Source: Aquabacterium humicola (lineage in GTDB: Bacteria > Pseudomonadota > Gammaproteobacteria > Burkholderiales > Burkholderiaceae_C). Taken from it: a stretch of 64,000 nt of DNA. Each line of letters begins with the position of its first letter. Position 1 is the stretch's first letter. Positions 8,790-16,064 of this stretch are shown piece by piece. The translations under genes were made by a program, and so were the position numbers. The DNA lies in contig NZ_JARGNB010000009.1 of the NCBI RefSeq assembly GCF_030167915.1, forward strand, positions 62,001 to 126,000, read 5' to 3'. The notes beneath the pieces are model-generated. The model was not told where the DNA came from. It saw nothing but the letters and a program-made list of their open reading frames with translations, and ran no database searches.

Positions 8790-9042
8790 GCGGCGCTCCC
8801 GCGCGCGGGCGTGCGCACGCCGCGCAACAATGCACCAGCGCCGACTGCACCGCGGGCACCGCGAACTCGCGGCCGATCAGCGCACGGGCGAACAGGTAGT
8901 TGTTGCGCGCGCGCTCGCTCAGCGCGTTGAGGTCCACCGCACCGCCCGCATCGCACGGGAAGGCCAGCCCGCGGCCGACGTGGAACAGCGACTCGAAGCG
9001 CAGTTCGTAGCGCGGAGCCTGATCGATGCGATGCGCAGCCAT
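8689..9042 (-). CDS. Small conserved protein with a C-terminal tail antisense to the GST gene
   Basis: A 117-residue frame. Its first ~70 residues (RYELRFESLFHVGRGLAFPCD...DLNALSERARNNYLFARALIGREF) resemble a small soluble protein that I recall as common in Burkholderiales and of unknown function. The start at 9042 is convincing: AGGAGG lies six bases upstream. The remaining ~45 residues are Arg/Ala/Cys-rich, low in complexity, and end 100 bases inside the opposite-strand GST gene. The natural stop may have been lost, or a frameshift may have occurred near 8810-8830. The core gene is well supported; the tail is not. Confidence 0.6.
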   Translation of the reverse strand: MAAHRIDQAPRYELRFESLFHVGRGLAFPCDAGGAVDLNALSERARNNYLFARALIGREFAVPAVQSALVHCCAACARPRAGAPLSGACTARRRTGCCVNGRRSAGGGARPAPRRRA

Positions 9043-9172
9043 GCGGACCTCCTGTCGACCTCGACCGCTCCTGATTGACCGGTCGATGGCCACAGCATCG
9101 GCCGCCCGCGTTTCGACCGGATGTCGTCTGCGAACTGCTTCGCTACGTTTGTAGCGCGCTTCGTTTCAAGGA

Positions 9173-9703
9173 CTACGGGCAGCTCAGCAACGAGCCCTGC
9201 ACGCTGCAGATGCCGCGCGGCCCGACCAGGCTGCCACCGAGGCGGTTCAGCCGCGAGCCGTCGCTGGCCCAGCAGCCGCTGGTGTCGCAGCTGGTGATGA
9301 CCACCGGCGCGGCAGGGCGCGGGATCGTCACGGCCGGCACCGGCACCACCAGCGGCCGGGCCGGGCGCGTGGCATCGTCCGGCCGTGGCGGGGCGAGCGC
9401 CGCCGGCGGCTGCATCGAGGCCGTCGGTGGCGGCGGATCGCCACTGCCGCCCAGACAGGCCGTCGCGGCATCGCGCCGCAGCGCCCTCACCTGCTCCAGC
9501 GTGCGCTGGGCGATCGCCGCGCCACCCGCGGAAGCCGCCTCGCGGGCCGCGATCGCCTCCGCCTCGATGCGTTGCAGGGCCTCGAGCGCGGTACGGCAGG
9601 CTGCGGTGCCGGGACCGGCGTCGCGCGGCGCGGCCAGCGCGACGCCGCCGGCCAGGGCCAGCCAAGAGGCGGCCACCCGGGCCCAGGCGCTGCACGAAAT
9701 CAT
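9173..9703 (-). CDS. Exported hypothetical protein with Cys-containing C-terminal motif
   Basis: A 176-residue protein of unknown function. A signal peptide covers about residues 1-24 (hydrophobic core ASWLALAGGVALA). An alpha-helical segment (RTALEALQRIEAEAIAAREAA) follows, then a Pro-rich linker (PPPPTASMQPPAAL...PVPAVTIPRPAAP). The compact C-terminus has four cysteines (TSCDTSGCWASDGSRLN, then GICSVQGSLLSCP). The cysteine spacing suggests two disulfides in a small periplasmic domain. The gene runs divergently from the tRNA-Arg on the other strand. The region 9043-9172 upstream of the small gene holds nothing else that I recognise. Confidence 0.65.
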   Translation of the reverse strand: MISCSAWARVAASWLALAGGVALAAPRDAGPGTAACRTALEALQRIEAEAIAAREAASAGGAAIAQRTLEQVRALRRDAATACLGGSGDPPPPTASMQPPAALAPPRPDDATRPARPLVVPVPAVTIPRPAAPVVITSCDTSGCWASDGSRLNRLGGSLVGPRGICSVQGSLLSCP

Positions 9704-9757
9704 CCCGCTTCGAGCCGTGCGCCCCGGCTTCGTTCCGGCCGATCGCCTGCGCGCTCC

Positions 9758-9763
9758 TAGAAT
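9758..9763 (+). promoter_or_regulatory. -10 element of tRNA-Arg
   Basis: TAGAAT ten bases before the tRNA 5' end, within the string CTAGAATCCGC. The same string occurs at the same place before tRNA-Pro (minus strand, around 11167), which supports a housekeeping promoter. No good -35 hexamer is visible; TTCCGG at 9733 is the nearest candidate. Confidence 0.5.
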
Positions 9764-9773
9764 CCGCGTCCGG

Positions 9774-9850
9774 CTGCCCGTAGCTCAACTGGATAGAGCA
9801 GCTGCCTTCTAAGCAGCAGGTCGGGGGTTCGAGTCCCTCCGGGCAGGCCA
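9774..9850 (+). tRNA. tRNA-Arg (anticodon TCT)
   Basis: A 77-base cloverleaf with acceptor stem CTGCCCG/CGGGCAG, D-arm GCTC...GAGC, anticodon stem GCTGC/GCAGC with loop CTTCTAA (anticodon TCT), and T-arm GGGGG-TTCGAGT-CCCTC. The discriminator is G and CCA is encoded. It reads AGA and AGG codons, which are rare in such a GC-rich genome. Confidence 0.96.
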
Positions 9851-9960
9851 GCGACGCGCGACCGCTGCGCCGCATCGTTCGTCAGCAACGCTCGTTGGTG
9901 CAGGGTGCGGCGGCGAATTCGCAGGCCACGGCCGGCGCCTCCGCGCCCTAGACTGCCCGC

Positions 9961-10040
9961 CGCCGGCCCGTCCTGTTCCTCCCTCCCTTTGGGGTCGGCC
10001 TTCCAGCCGCCAGGCGCCCCGTGCGCCTGGCGGCATTTTT
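9961..10040 (+). ncRNA. Candidate small RNA with CCUCCCUCCC loop
   Basis: Two stem-loops in about 80 bases. Stem 1 pairs GCCGGCCC (9962-9969) with GGGTCGGC (9992-9999), eight pairs including one G-U. Its 22-base loop contains CCTCCCTCCC (9978-9987), complementary to Shine-Dalgarno sequences. After six unpaired bases comes a perfect 12-bp terminator stem followed by T5. A possible -10 (TAGACT) lies at 9949-9954, in a context resembling the tRNA promoters here. No coding frame fits. It may instead be the processed 3' trailer of the tRNA-Arg transcript. Computed by eye only; no expression evidence. Confidence 0.45.
10006..10040 (+). terminator. Strong intrinsic terminator downstream of tRNA-Arg
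   Basis: Perfect 12-bp stem GCCGCCAGGCGC / GCGCCTGGCGGC with a 5-base loop, followed by ATTTTT. As far as I can see by eye, this is the only intergenic hairpin in the window with a clear T-tract. It ends transcription from tRNA-Arg and/or the candidate small RNA before the opposite-strand flavoprotein gene. Confidence 0.85.
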
Positions 10041-10051
10041 CCGCCCGCGGC

Positions 10052-10945
10052 TCAGGACGGCAGCGTGTTGTGCATGCTGGTCGCGGCGATCGCCCCGTGC
10101 CCCACCGCCACGGCCAACTGGTCGAGCGCGCTGACGACGTCGCCGGCGGCCCACAGCCCCGGCACGCTGCTGCGGCACTGCGCATCGGCGACCACGTTGC
10201 CCATCGCATCGAGCGTCGCGCCCAGCTGCTGCGCCAGCCGCGCGCGGGGCCGGGTGCCCAGCGCCGCGTAGACCACGTCGGCCTCGACCGGTTCATGGCC
10301 TTCGCGATGCAGGCGCACGCCCCCGCCGGCGGCGCACTCGATGCGCTGCAACGTCGCTTCTTCGCTGGCCACGCCGGCCTCCTGCAGCGCGACGCGCAGC
10401 CGCGCGTCCGCCGCCCCTTCCCCGGGACCGGACATCAGCCGCAGGTGCTCGCTGAACCGGTGCAGGAAACGCGCAACACGGGCGCCGTGATCGCCGCGGC
10501 CGATCACCACCATGCGCCGGCCGCGGAACTCGTGCGCATCGCAGACCGGGCACTGGCGCAGCAGACCGCGCTGCCGCAGGTCATCGACACCGTCGACCGC
10601 CGGCTCGCCATCGACCACGCCGGTGGCCAACAGCACCGTGCGCGCCCGGATCTCGCCGCCGCGACTGCACTGCGCGGAGAAGTGGCCATCGTCGTGGCGG
10701 GCGAGCAGCGTCACCTCGTCGGCGGTCAGCTCGCCGTCGGCCTCGCCCAGCTGCTCGCGCATGCGCTCGAGCAGCCGCTCGCCCGACACGCCGTGCGGGA
10801 AGCCAGGGTAGTTGTACGTTCGCGGAATGCGCATCGCCCGGCTGGCGCCGGCATCGATCAGCGCGATGTCGCGGTGCAGGCGCTTGAGGTAGATCGCCGC
10901 CGTCAGGCCCGCCGGTCCAGCGCCGATCACCAGGCAGTCGAGCAT
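10052..10945 (-). CDS. Thioredoxin reductase-like NAD(P)/FAD oxidoreductase
   Basis: A 297-residue flavoprotein of the class II pyridine nucleotide-disulfide oxidoreductase fold. The N-terminal FAD motif is LVIGAGPAGLTAAIYLKR, and the central NAD(P)H motif is VIGRGDHGARVARF. The redox-active CPVC, in the thioredoxin-reductase position, is followed by DAHE. The C-terminal FAD motif is GLWAAGDVVSALDQLAVAVGHG. It transfers electrons from NAD(P)H through FAD to the CxxC, but the acceptor protein is not identifiable. The overall sequence is divergent from housekeeping TrxB, so this is probably an accessory reductase. Stops converge on the terminator at 10040. Confidence 0.82.
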   Translation of the reverse strand: MLDCLVIGAGPAGLTAAIYLKRLHRDIALIDAGASRAMRIPRTYNYPGFPHGVSGERLLERMREQLGEADGELTADEVTLLARHDDGHFSAQCSRGGEIRARTVLLATGVVDGEPAVDGVDDLRQRGLLRQCPVCDAHEFRGRRMVVIGRGDHGARVARFLHRFSEHLRLMSGPGEGAADARLRVALQEAGVASEEATLQRIECAAGGGVRLHREGHEPVEADVVYAALGTRPRARLAQQLGATLDAMGNVVADAQCRSSVPGLWAAGDVVSALDQLAVAVGHGAIAATSMHNTLPS

Positions 10946-11080
10946 GCGACCGTCCTAACGTGCTGTCGACGTGGAAGCTGCCGGGGTGGCATTGAGCGCT
11001 GAAGGGCGCGTCTGGTGGCATCCATGGACCGCGCTCGGCAAACGAAGTGCCCGCGGACGGTGGCGGCACGGTCGTGAAGA

Positions 11081-11157
11081 TGGTCGGGGTGACATGATTC
11101 GAACATGCGACCCACTGCTCCCAAAGCAGTTGCGCTACCAGGCTGCGCTACACCCCG
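11081..11157 (-). tRNA. tRNA-Pro (anticodon TGG)
   Basis: A minus-strand 77-base tRNA with acceptor stem CGGGGTG/CACCCCG, D-arm GCGC-AGCCTGGTA-GCGC, anticodon stem ACTGC/GCAGT around TTTGGGA (anticodon TGG), and T-arm GCATG-TTCGAAT-CATGT. The discriminator is A and CCA is encoded. The region 10946-11080, between it and the flavoprotein start, shows no gene. Confidence 0.96.
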
Positions 11158-11166
11158 AAGCTGCGG

Positions 11167-11172
11167 ATTCTA
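11167..11172 (-). promoter_or_regulatory. -10 element of tRNA-Pro
   Basis: On the minus strand TAGAAT lies nine bases upstream of the tRNA 5' end, in the string CTAGAATCCGC. This string is identical to the one preceding tRNA-Arg. No clear -35 is seen. Confidence 0.5.
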
Positions 11173-11220
11173 GGCCCTGGCCCGGGTGGCGGTCCGCCCG
11201 GTGGCGGGAAACGCGCGCCG

Positions 11221-11712
11221 TCAGGCCGGTTCGGCCATCACGACGATGCCGTCGGCGTCGGCGTAGAGCCAGTCGCCGGGGCGCACCCACTGGCCCTGGA
11301 TCTGCACCGGCACGTCGGCCTGGCCGGGCGCCTTGCGCTCGGTGGGCAGCGGCATCAGCGCGAGCGCGCGGATGCCGAGCTCGGTCTGGCGCAGCTCGGC
11401 GACGTCGCGCACGCAGCCGTCGACGACGATGCCGGCCCAGCCGTTGCGGGCGGCGGTAGCCGCGAGGTTGCCGCCGACCAGCGCCCGGCGCAGCGAGCCG
11501 CCACCGTCGACCACCAGCACGCGCCCGTTGCCGGGACTTTCCACCGCCGCCTTGACCGAGGTGTTGTCCTCGAAGCACTTGACGGTGGCCACCGCACCGC
11601 TGAAAACGGCGCGGCCGCCGTAGTCGTTGAACACCGGCGGCAGCACGCGGAAGCTGCCGTCGCTGTCGTTCTTGTGCAGGTCGCACAGGTCGCAGGTGGC
11701 GAGCAGAGGCAT
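11221..11712 (-). CDS. RraA-like protein / 4-hydroxy-4-methyl-2-oxoglutarate aldolase family
   Basis: A 163-residue RraA-fold protein. It contains the Gly-rich VVDGGGSLRRALVGGNLAATAARNG region. The RD-x2-E signature (CVRDVAEL) appears at the expected distance after the conserved Gly. This signature marks divalent-metal aldolases/decarboxylases acting on 4-hydroxy-4-methyl-2-oxoglutarate or oxaloacetate. True RraA proteins, which inhibit RNase E, share the fold and are often mis-assigned. The intact metal motif makes an enzymatic role possible, but sequence alone cannot decide. Start 11712 is preceded by a GA-rich GGAGAGAG stretch. Confidence 0.85.
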   Translation of the reverse strand: MPLLATCDLCDLHKNDSDGSFRVLPPVFNDYGGRAVFSGAVATVKCFEDNTSVKAAVESPGNGRVLVVDGGGSLRRALVGGNLAATAARNGWAGIVVDGCVRDVAELRQTELGIRALALMPLPTERKAPGQADVPVQIQGQWVRPGDWLYADADGIVVMAEPA

Positions 11713-11785
11713 GTGATTCTCTCTCCGAGGCGAAGGGTCAGCGCCGGATCATAGGGTGGCGCCGGGGCGCCGCCGGCGGCTGCGC

Positions 11786-12277
11786 TCAGGCGTTGGTGAT
11801 CTTGCGGATCGGCGGCTTCACGTCCTCGGCCCGCGGCGGCAGCATCACCTGGTGCTCGCGCGGGGCGTTGAGGATGATCGAGGTCGAGGTCTCGGCCAGC
11901 AGGCAGAAGCGGGTGACCACCGCGTCCAGGTGCGGCACGTCGATCACCGCGATCTCCAGGATCCAGCTGTCCTCGCCGGTGACGTTGAAGGCATTGATGA
12001 CCTCCGGCGTCTCCTTGATCAGCTTGACGATGCGCGCGTACTCGGCGCGGGCGACGCGCACGATGGCGCGGATGCCGTAGCCGAGCGCCGTGAGGTTCAC
12101 CGTCGCGCGGTAGCCGCCGATCACGCCGGCGGCTTCGAGCTTGCGCACGCGCTCGGTGGCCGCCGGCTGCGACAGGTGCACGCGGCGCCCGAGCTCGGCC
12201 ATCGAGATGCGGGCATCGGCCTGCAGCTCGGCGAGGATGCGGGTGTCGTAGGCGTCGAGGGCGATGGCTTCTGGCAT
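11786..12277 (-). CDS. Lrp/AsnC-family transcriptional regulator
   Basis: A 163-residue regulator. The N-terminal helix-turn-helix is DARISMAELGRRVHLSQPAATERVRKLEAAG. The C-terminal RAM (ligand/oligomerisation) domain contains VNAFNVTGEDSWILEIAV-type strands (residues about 65-150). It binds an amino acid and controls amino acid metabolism or export. It diverges from an EamA transporter with 107 bases between start codons, the classic arrangement for an Lrp-type regulator and the exporter it controls. The longer in-frame extension to 12379 is rejected, because MPEAIALDAYDTRILAEL is the normal family N-terminus. Confidence 0.9.
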   Translation of the reverse strand: MPEAIALDAYDTRILAELQADARISMAELGRRVHLSQPAATERVRKLEAAGVIGGYRATVNLTALGYGIRAIVRVARAEYARIVKLIKETPEVINAFNVTGEDSWILEIAVIDVPHLDAVVTRFCLLAETSTSIILNAPREHQVMLPPRAEDVKPPIRKITNA

Positions 12278-12384
12278 GTTCAAAGCGTAGCCAATCTTCC
12301 GGCTTGAAATCAACGGTGAAAGCGCCAGCAAATCTGCAGAATCCGCTGGAGCGGCGGCAGGACCGCTTTTACGATTCAAGGCCT

Positions 12385-13281
12385 ATGATCTCCGCCCTCG
12401 CCGCCTCCGCCCGCTCCGGCCTGTCCCCGCTGATCCTCGCCTGCCTCGCCGCCACCTGGCTGGTCTGGGGTTCGACCTACCTGGCCATCAAGGTCGCGCT
12501 GGTCAGCCTGCCGCCCTTCCTCCAGATGGGCTCGCGCTTCGTCGTCGCCGGCGCGCTGCTGTTCGGCTGGATGGTGTTCCGCGGCGCGCCGCTGCCGAGC
12601 GCGAAGCAATGGCGCAACGCGCTGATCGTCGGCAGCCTGATGCTCGGCGGCGGCATGGGCGGCACCGCGCTGGCCGAGGTCAGCGTCGGCTCGGGGCTGG
12701 TGGTGGCCTTCATCGCGGTGGTGCCGCTGATGATCGCGCTGGCGAACCGCGTCTACGGGGTGAAGCCGGCGCGCGGGGAGCTGGCGGGCATCGTCGTCGG
12801 TCTCGCCGGCGTGCTGCTGCTGACGCAGGGCGCGGGCTTCCAGGCCTCGCCCGCCGGGCTGGCGGCGATCTGCATCGCCTGCCTGACGTGGTCGATCGGC
12901 AGCGTGCTCAGCCAGCAGAGCCTGCCGCTGGCGCCCGGCGCGATGGGCTTCGCCAGCGAGATGCTGTGCGGCGGGCTCGTGCTGCTGGGGCTGGCCTTCG
13001 CCACCGGCGAGTCGCTGCCGGCACAGATCGAGCCGCGTGCGATCGCCGCCTGGGTCTACCTGGTGGTGGCCGGCTCGCTGATCGCCTTCAACGCCTACAT
13101 GTACTTGCTCGCCAACACCTCGCCGGGCCTGGCGTCGAGCTACACCTTCGTGAACCCGGTGATCGCGATGCTGCTCGGCGTCGCGCTGGCCGGCGAGCGC
13201 ATCACGCCGGCCGAATGGCTGGCGGCCGGCGTGATCCTGGCGGGCGTGGTGCTGCTGCTGCGGGCGAAGCAGCGGGCCTGA
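12385..13281 (+). CDS. EamA-family (drug/metabolite superfamily) transporter
   Basis: A 298-residue inner-membrane protein with about ten hydrophobic helices arranged as two EamA repeats of five. It starts LACLAATWLVWGSTYLAIKVAL, the usual DMT N-terminal motif. The second repeat begins near AAICIACLTWSIGSVLSQQSL and ends with NPVIAMLLGVALAGERITPAEWLAAGVILAGVVLLL. Family members export amino acids or other metabolites. The divergent Lrp/AsnC gene suggests an amino acid substrate. ATG 12385 gives the normal family start; the 27 codons upstream of it are not membrane-like. Confidence 0.88.
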   Translation: MISALAASARSGLSPLILACLAATWLVWGSTYLAIKVALVSLPPFLQMGSRFVVAGALLFGWMVFRGAPLPSAKQWRNALIVGSLMLGGGMGGTALAEVSVGSGLVVAFIAVVPLMIALANRVYGVKPARGELAGIVVGLAGVLLLTQGAGFQASPAGLAAICIACLTWSIGSVLSQQSLPLAPGAMGFASEMLCGGLVLLGLAFATGESLPAQIEPRAIAAWVYLVVAGSLIAFNAYMYLLANTSPGLASSYTFVNPVIAMLLGVALAGERITPAEWLAAGVILAGVVLLLRAKQRA

Positions 13282-13348
13282 GGGCACGGGTGCGGCGGTC
13301 GGTGACTGCGGACGCTGGCCGCGTCCTTCGGTCGTCAGGCGGCGCGGC

Positions 13349-14257
13349 TCAGCGCTTGGGCATCATGCCCCACAGCATCGTGACGAAGCGATCCGGCGGC
13401 AGGAAGCCGCCGCCCCAGACCGCATCGAACTCGGCGGTCGGCTTCGACGCGATGACCTCCTCCAGCTTGCGGCCGGCCTGCGCCTTCAGGCGGTCGCCGA
13501 TCGTCGCCAGCATGTCGCGATAGGCCTTCAGGTCGGCCTTGCTCGCGAGCGGACCGTGGCCGGGGATGATCTTCGTCTCGTCGTCGACCAGCGCCAGCAC
13601 GCGGTCGCAGGCGGCGATCACGCCGTCCAGCGTGCCGCCGCTGCTGGCGTCGATGAACGGATAGAGCCGGTTGAAGTAGACGTCGCCCATGTGCACGACC
13701 TTGCTCTGCCGGAAGTGCACGATCGCGTCGCCGTCGGTGTGCGCGGCCGGCACGTGGAACACCTGCACGTCCTCGCCGTTGACGTGGAAGGCGACGTCGC
13801 TGGTGAAGGTGACGACCGGCAGCGCGGCTTTCGGCGAGGCCTTCACCGCGGTGGAGCTGCCGACGAACTGGATCACCTGGTCGGCGGACATGCGCCGGCG
13901 CACGTTGGCATGCGCGACGATCGCCGCGCCGCCCTTGCCCAGCGCCTCGTTGCCGCCGGTGTGGTCGTAGTGCCAGTGGGTGTTCAGCACGAAGCGCACC
14001 GGCTGCTTCGACAGCGTGGCGATGGCGGCCTGGATCCTCGGCGCCAGCGGTGCGAACTGGTCGTCGACGATCAGCACCGCATCGTCGCCCACCGACACGC
14101 CGAGGTTGCCGCCGGCGCCGGTCAGCATGTAGGTCGAGCCGGCGAGCTTCTCGATCTTGATCTCGACCTTCGCCCAGTCCTGCTGCGCGAGCGCCGGCGC
14201 CGGCATCAGCGTCGCGAAGGCGATGGCGGCCGCGGCGGCCCAGGTGCGTGCGTTCAT
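13349..14257 (-). CDS. Secreted MBL-fold metallo-hydrolase
   Basis: A 302-residue metallo-beta-lactamase-fold enzyme with an N-terminal signal peptide (about 24 residues, ending ALAQQ), so probably periplasmic. The zinc motif HWHYDHTGG is present, with further ligand histidines in VFHVPAAHTDGDAIVHF and IIPGHGPLA. It resembles the soluble MBL group related to glyoxalase II and quinoprotein-associated hydrolases. No beta-lactam specificity can be inferred. GGGGAG precedes ATG 14257. It is last in a minus-strand operon behind the ThDP enzyme (35-base gap) and converges with the EamA gene. Confidence 0.85.
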   Translation of the reverse strand: MNARTWAAAAAIAFATLMPAPALAQQDWAKVEIKIEKLAGSTYMLTGAGGNLGVSVGDDAVLIVDDQFAPLAPRIQAAIATLSKQPVRFVLNTHWHYDHTGGNEALGKGGAAIVAHANVRRRMSADQVIQFVGSSTAVKASPKAALPVVTFTSDVAFHVNGEDVQVFHVPAAHTDGDAIVHFRQSKVVHMGDVYFNRLYPFIDASSGGTLDGVIAACDRVLALVDDETKIIPGHGPLASKADLKAYRDMLATIGDRLKAQAGRKLEEVIASKPTAEFDAVWGGGFLPPDRFVTMLWGMMPKR

Positions 14258-14292
14258 CGGCGTCTCCCCGTGGGTCGTTGTGCGGAAGGCGT

Positions 14293-16005
14293 TCAGTGGC
14301 CCGTGCGCTGGCGCGCGGCGTCGCGGATGGCGCTCAGCGTCGTGCGCGAGGTGCTGACGTCGGCATCGAGCTTCAGGTGAATCAGCATCGGCGCGCCGGG
14401 CCGCAGCGCCTCGGCGAACGCGGCTTCGAAGTCCTCGGTGCGGTTCACGCGCGCCGAACGCCAGCCGTAGGCGGTGGCGAGCGCCGCGAAGTCCGGGTTG
14501 AACAGATCGCTGCCGCTGACGCGGCCCGGGTACTCGCGCTCCTGGTGCATGCGGATCGTGCCGTAGGTGCCGTTGTCGACCACCAGACTGACCAGCCGGC
14601 CCGCGCCGCGGTTCGCACCGTAGCCGGTGGCGGTGGCGAGCTCCTGGCCGGTCATCAGGAAGTCGCCGTCGCCGGCGACGTTGACCACCGTGCGCTCGGG
14701 ATGCAGCAGCGCCGCGGCCACCGCGGCCGGCACGCCGTAGCCCATCGCGCCCGAGGTCGGCGCCAGCTGCGTGCGGCCATGGTGCTGCAGGCCGTGGTAG
14801 CGCACGTAGCGGTGCAGCCAGCCGCTGTAGTTGCCGGCGCCGTTGGTGTAGACGGTGTCGGCCGGCGCCAGGCGCTGCACGGTCTTCATCACCACCGCCA
14901 TGTCCAGCGGCTCGACGGGCTGCGCCGCGTGGTTGGCCTCGTAGTCGGCATGCGCGGCCTCGGTCCACGCGGTCCACGGCAGCGACGGGGGCGCGGTCAG
15001 CGATTCCAGCGCCTTCGCGGCGGCCGGCATCGCGGCCTGCAGCAGCAGGTCGGCGGCGTAGACGCGGCCGAGCTCCTCGGGGCCAGCGTGGATGTGCACC
15101 AGCTTTTGCTTGGGCCTCGGCGGTGTCAGCAGCGTGTAGCCGCTGGTCGTCATCTCGCCCAGGCGCACGCCGAGCGCGATGACCAGGTCCGCGTCCTTCA
15201 CGCGTTGGGCCAGCTTCGGATTGATGCCGATGCCGACGTCGCCGGCGTAGAGCGGATGGCGGTTGTCGAACGTGTCCTGGAAACGGAAGCCGCAGCCGAC
15301 GGGCAGCTGCCAGTTCTCGGCGAAGCGCTCGAGCGCCTTCGCGCCCTCGGCATCCCAGCCGCTGCCGCCGGCGATGACGAAGGGCCGCTGAGCCTGCAGC
15401 AGCATCTCGCGCAGGGTGCGCAGGCCGCCGGGCGCGGGCCAGGCCTGCGCGGCCTCGGCGCGCGGCAGCACCGCGGCGGCGGTCGGCTGCGTCAGCATGT
15501 CCTCGGGCAGCACCAGCACCACCGGGCCGGGGCGGCCCTGCAGCGCGGTGTGGAAGGCGCGGGCCACGTACTCGGGCAGGCGGTGCGGGTCGTGCACCTC
15601 GCCGACCCACTTGGCCATGCCCAGGGTGCCCGGGCCGAACATCTGGCGGTAGTCGACCTCCTGGAAGGCCTCGCGATCGCGCTGGTCGCTGGCGACCTGG
15701 CCGATGAACAGGACCATCGGCGTCGAGTCCTGGAACGCAGTGTGCAGGCCGATGCTGGCATTGGTCGCGCCCGGGCCGCGGGTGACGAAGCAGATGCCGG
15801 GGCGGCCGCTGAGCTTGCCCTGCGCCTCGGCCATGAAGGCCGCGCCGCCCTCCTGGCGGCAGGCGATGAAGCGGATGCGGTCGCGGTGCTGGTGGAAACC
15901 GTCCAGCACGGCCAGGTAACTTTCACCGGGGACGCCGAACGCGGTGTCGATGCCTTGTTCGATCAGGCATTCCACCAGCGCGTGGCCGGCGAGGCGCGAG
16001 GTCAT
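14293..16005 (-). CDS. Acetolactate synthase-like thiamine diphosphate enzyme
   Basis: A 570-residue ThDP-dependent enzyme with the three-domain acetolactate synthase/pyruvate oxidase architecture. The N-terminal PYR domain has the activating glutamate E52 in RQEGGAAFMAEA. The central domain shows VIAGGSGWDAEGAKAL. The C-terminal PP domain has GDGDFLMTGQEL followed by DNGTYGTIRMHQE, the Mg/ThDP motif. These enzymes decarboxylate a 2-oxo acid and transfer the carbon fragment. The gene lies 59 bases behind a threonine/serine dehydratase, whose products are 2-oxobutyrate or pyruvate, so a 2-oxo acid is a natural substrate guess. There is no adjacent small regulatory subunit, so it is not a canonical IlvBN. 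Confidence 0.82.
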   Translation of the reverse strand: MTSRLAGHALVECLIEQGIDTAFGVPGESYLAVLDGFHQHRDRIRFIACRQEGGAAFMAEAQGKLSGRPGICFVTRGPGATNASIGLHTAFQDSTPMVLFIGQVASDQRDREAFQEVDYRQMFGPGTLGMAKWVGEVHDPHRLPEYVARAFHTALQGRPGPVVLVLPEDMLTQPTAAAVLPRAEAAQAWPAPGGLRTLREMLLQAQRPFVIAGGSGWDAEGAKALERFAENWQLPVGCGFRFQDTFDNRHPLYAGDVGIGINPKLAQRVKDADLVIALGVRLGEMTTSGYTLLTPPRPKQKLVHIHAGPEELGRVYAADLLLQAAMPAAAKALESLTAPPSLPWTAWTEAAHADYEANHAAQPVEPLDMAVVMKTVQRLAPADTVYTNGAGNYSGWLHRYVRYHGLQHHGRTQLAPTSGAMGYGVPAAVAAALLHPERTVVNVAGDGDFLMTGQELATATGYGANRGAGRLVSLVVDNGTYGTIRMHQEREYPGRVSGSDLFNPDFAALATAYGWRSARVNRTEDFEAAFAEALRPGAPMLIHLKLDADVSTSRTTLSAIRDAARQRTGH

Positions 16006-16064
16006 GGGGCTGTTCTCTCGTGAAGAAGAGGCGCGATTATCGGCGCGCCCCGCCCCTCGAAAGT

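Noticed and set aside
9774-11157. Genomic island or phage integrated at tRNA-Arg or tRNA-Pro
   Set aside because: No integrase gene and no repeat of the tRNA 3' end were found within the window.
13349-14257. Beta-lactamase
   Set aside because: MBL fold and HxHxDH-type motif are shared by many hydrolases; overall sequence and operon do not indicate a resistance enzyme.
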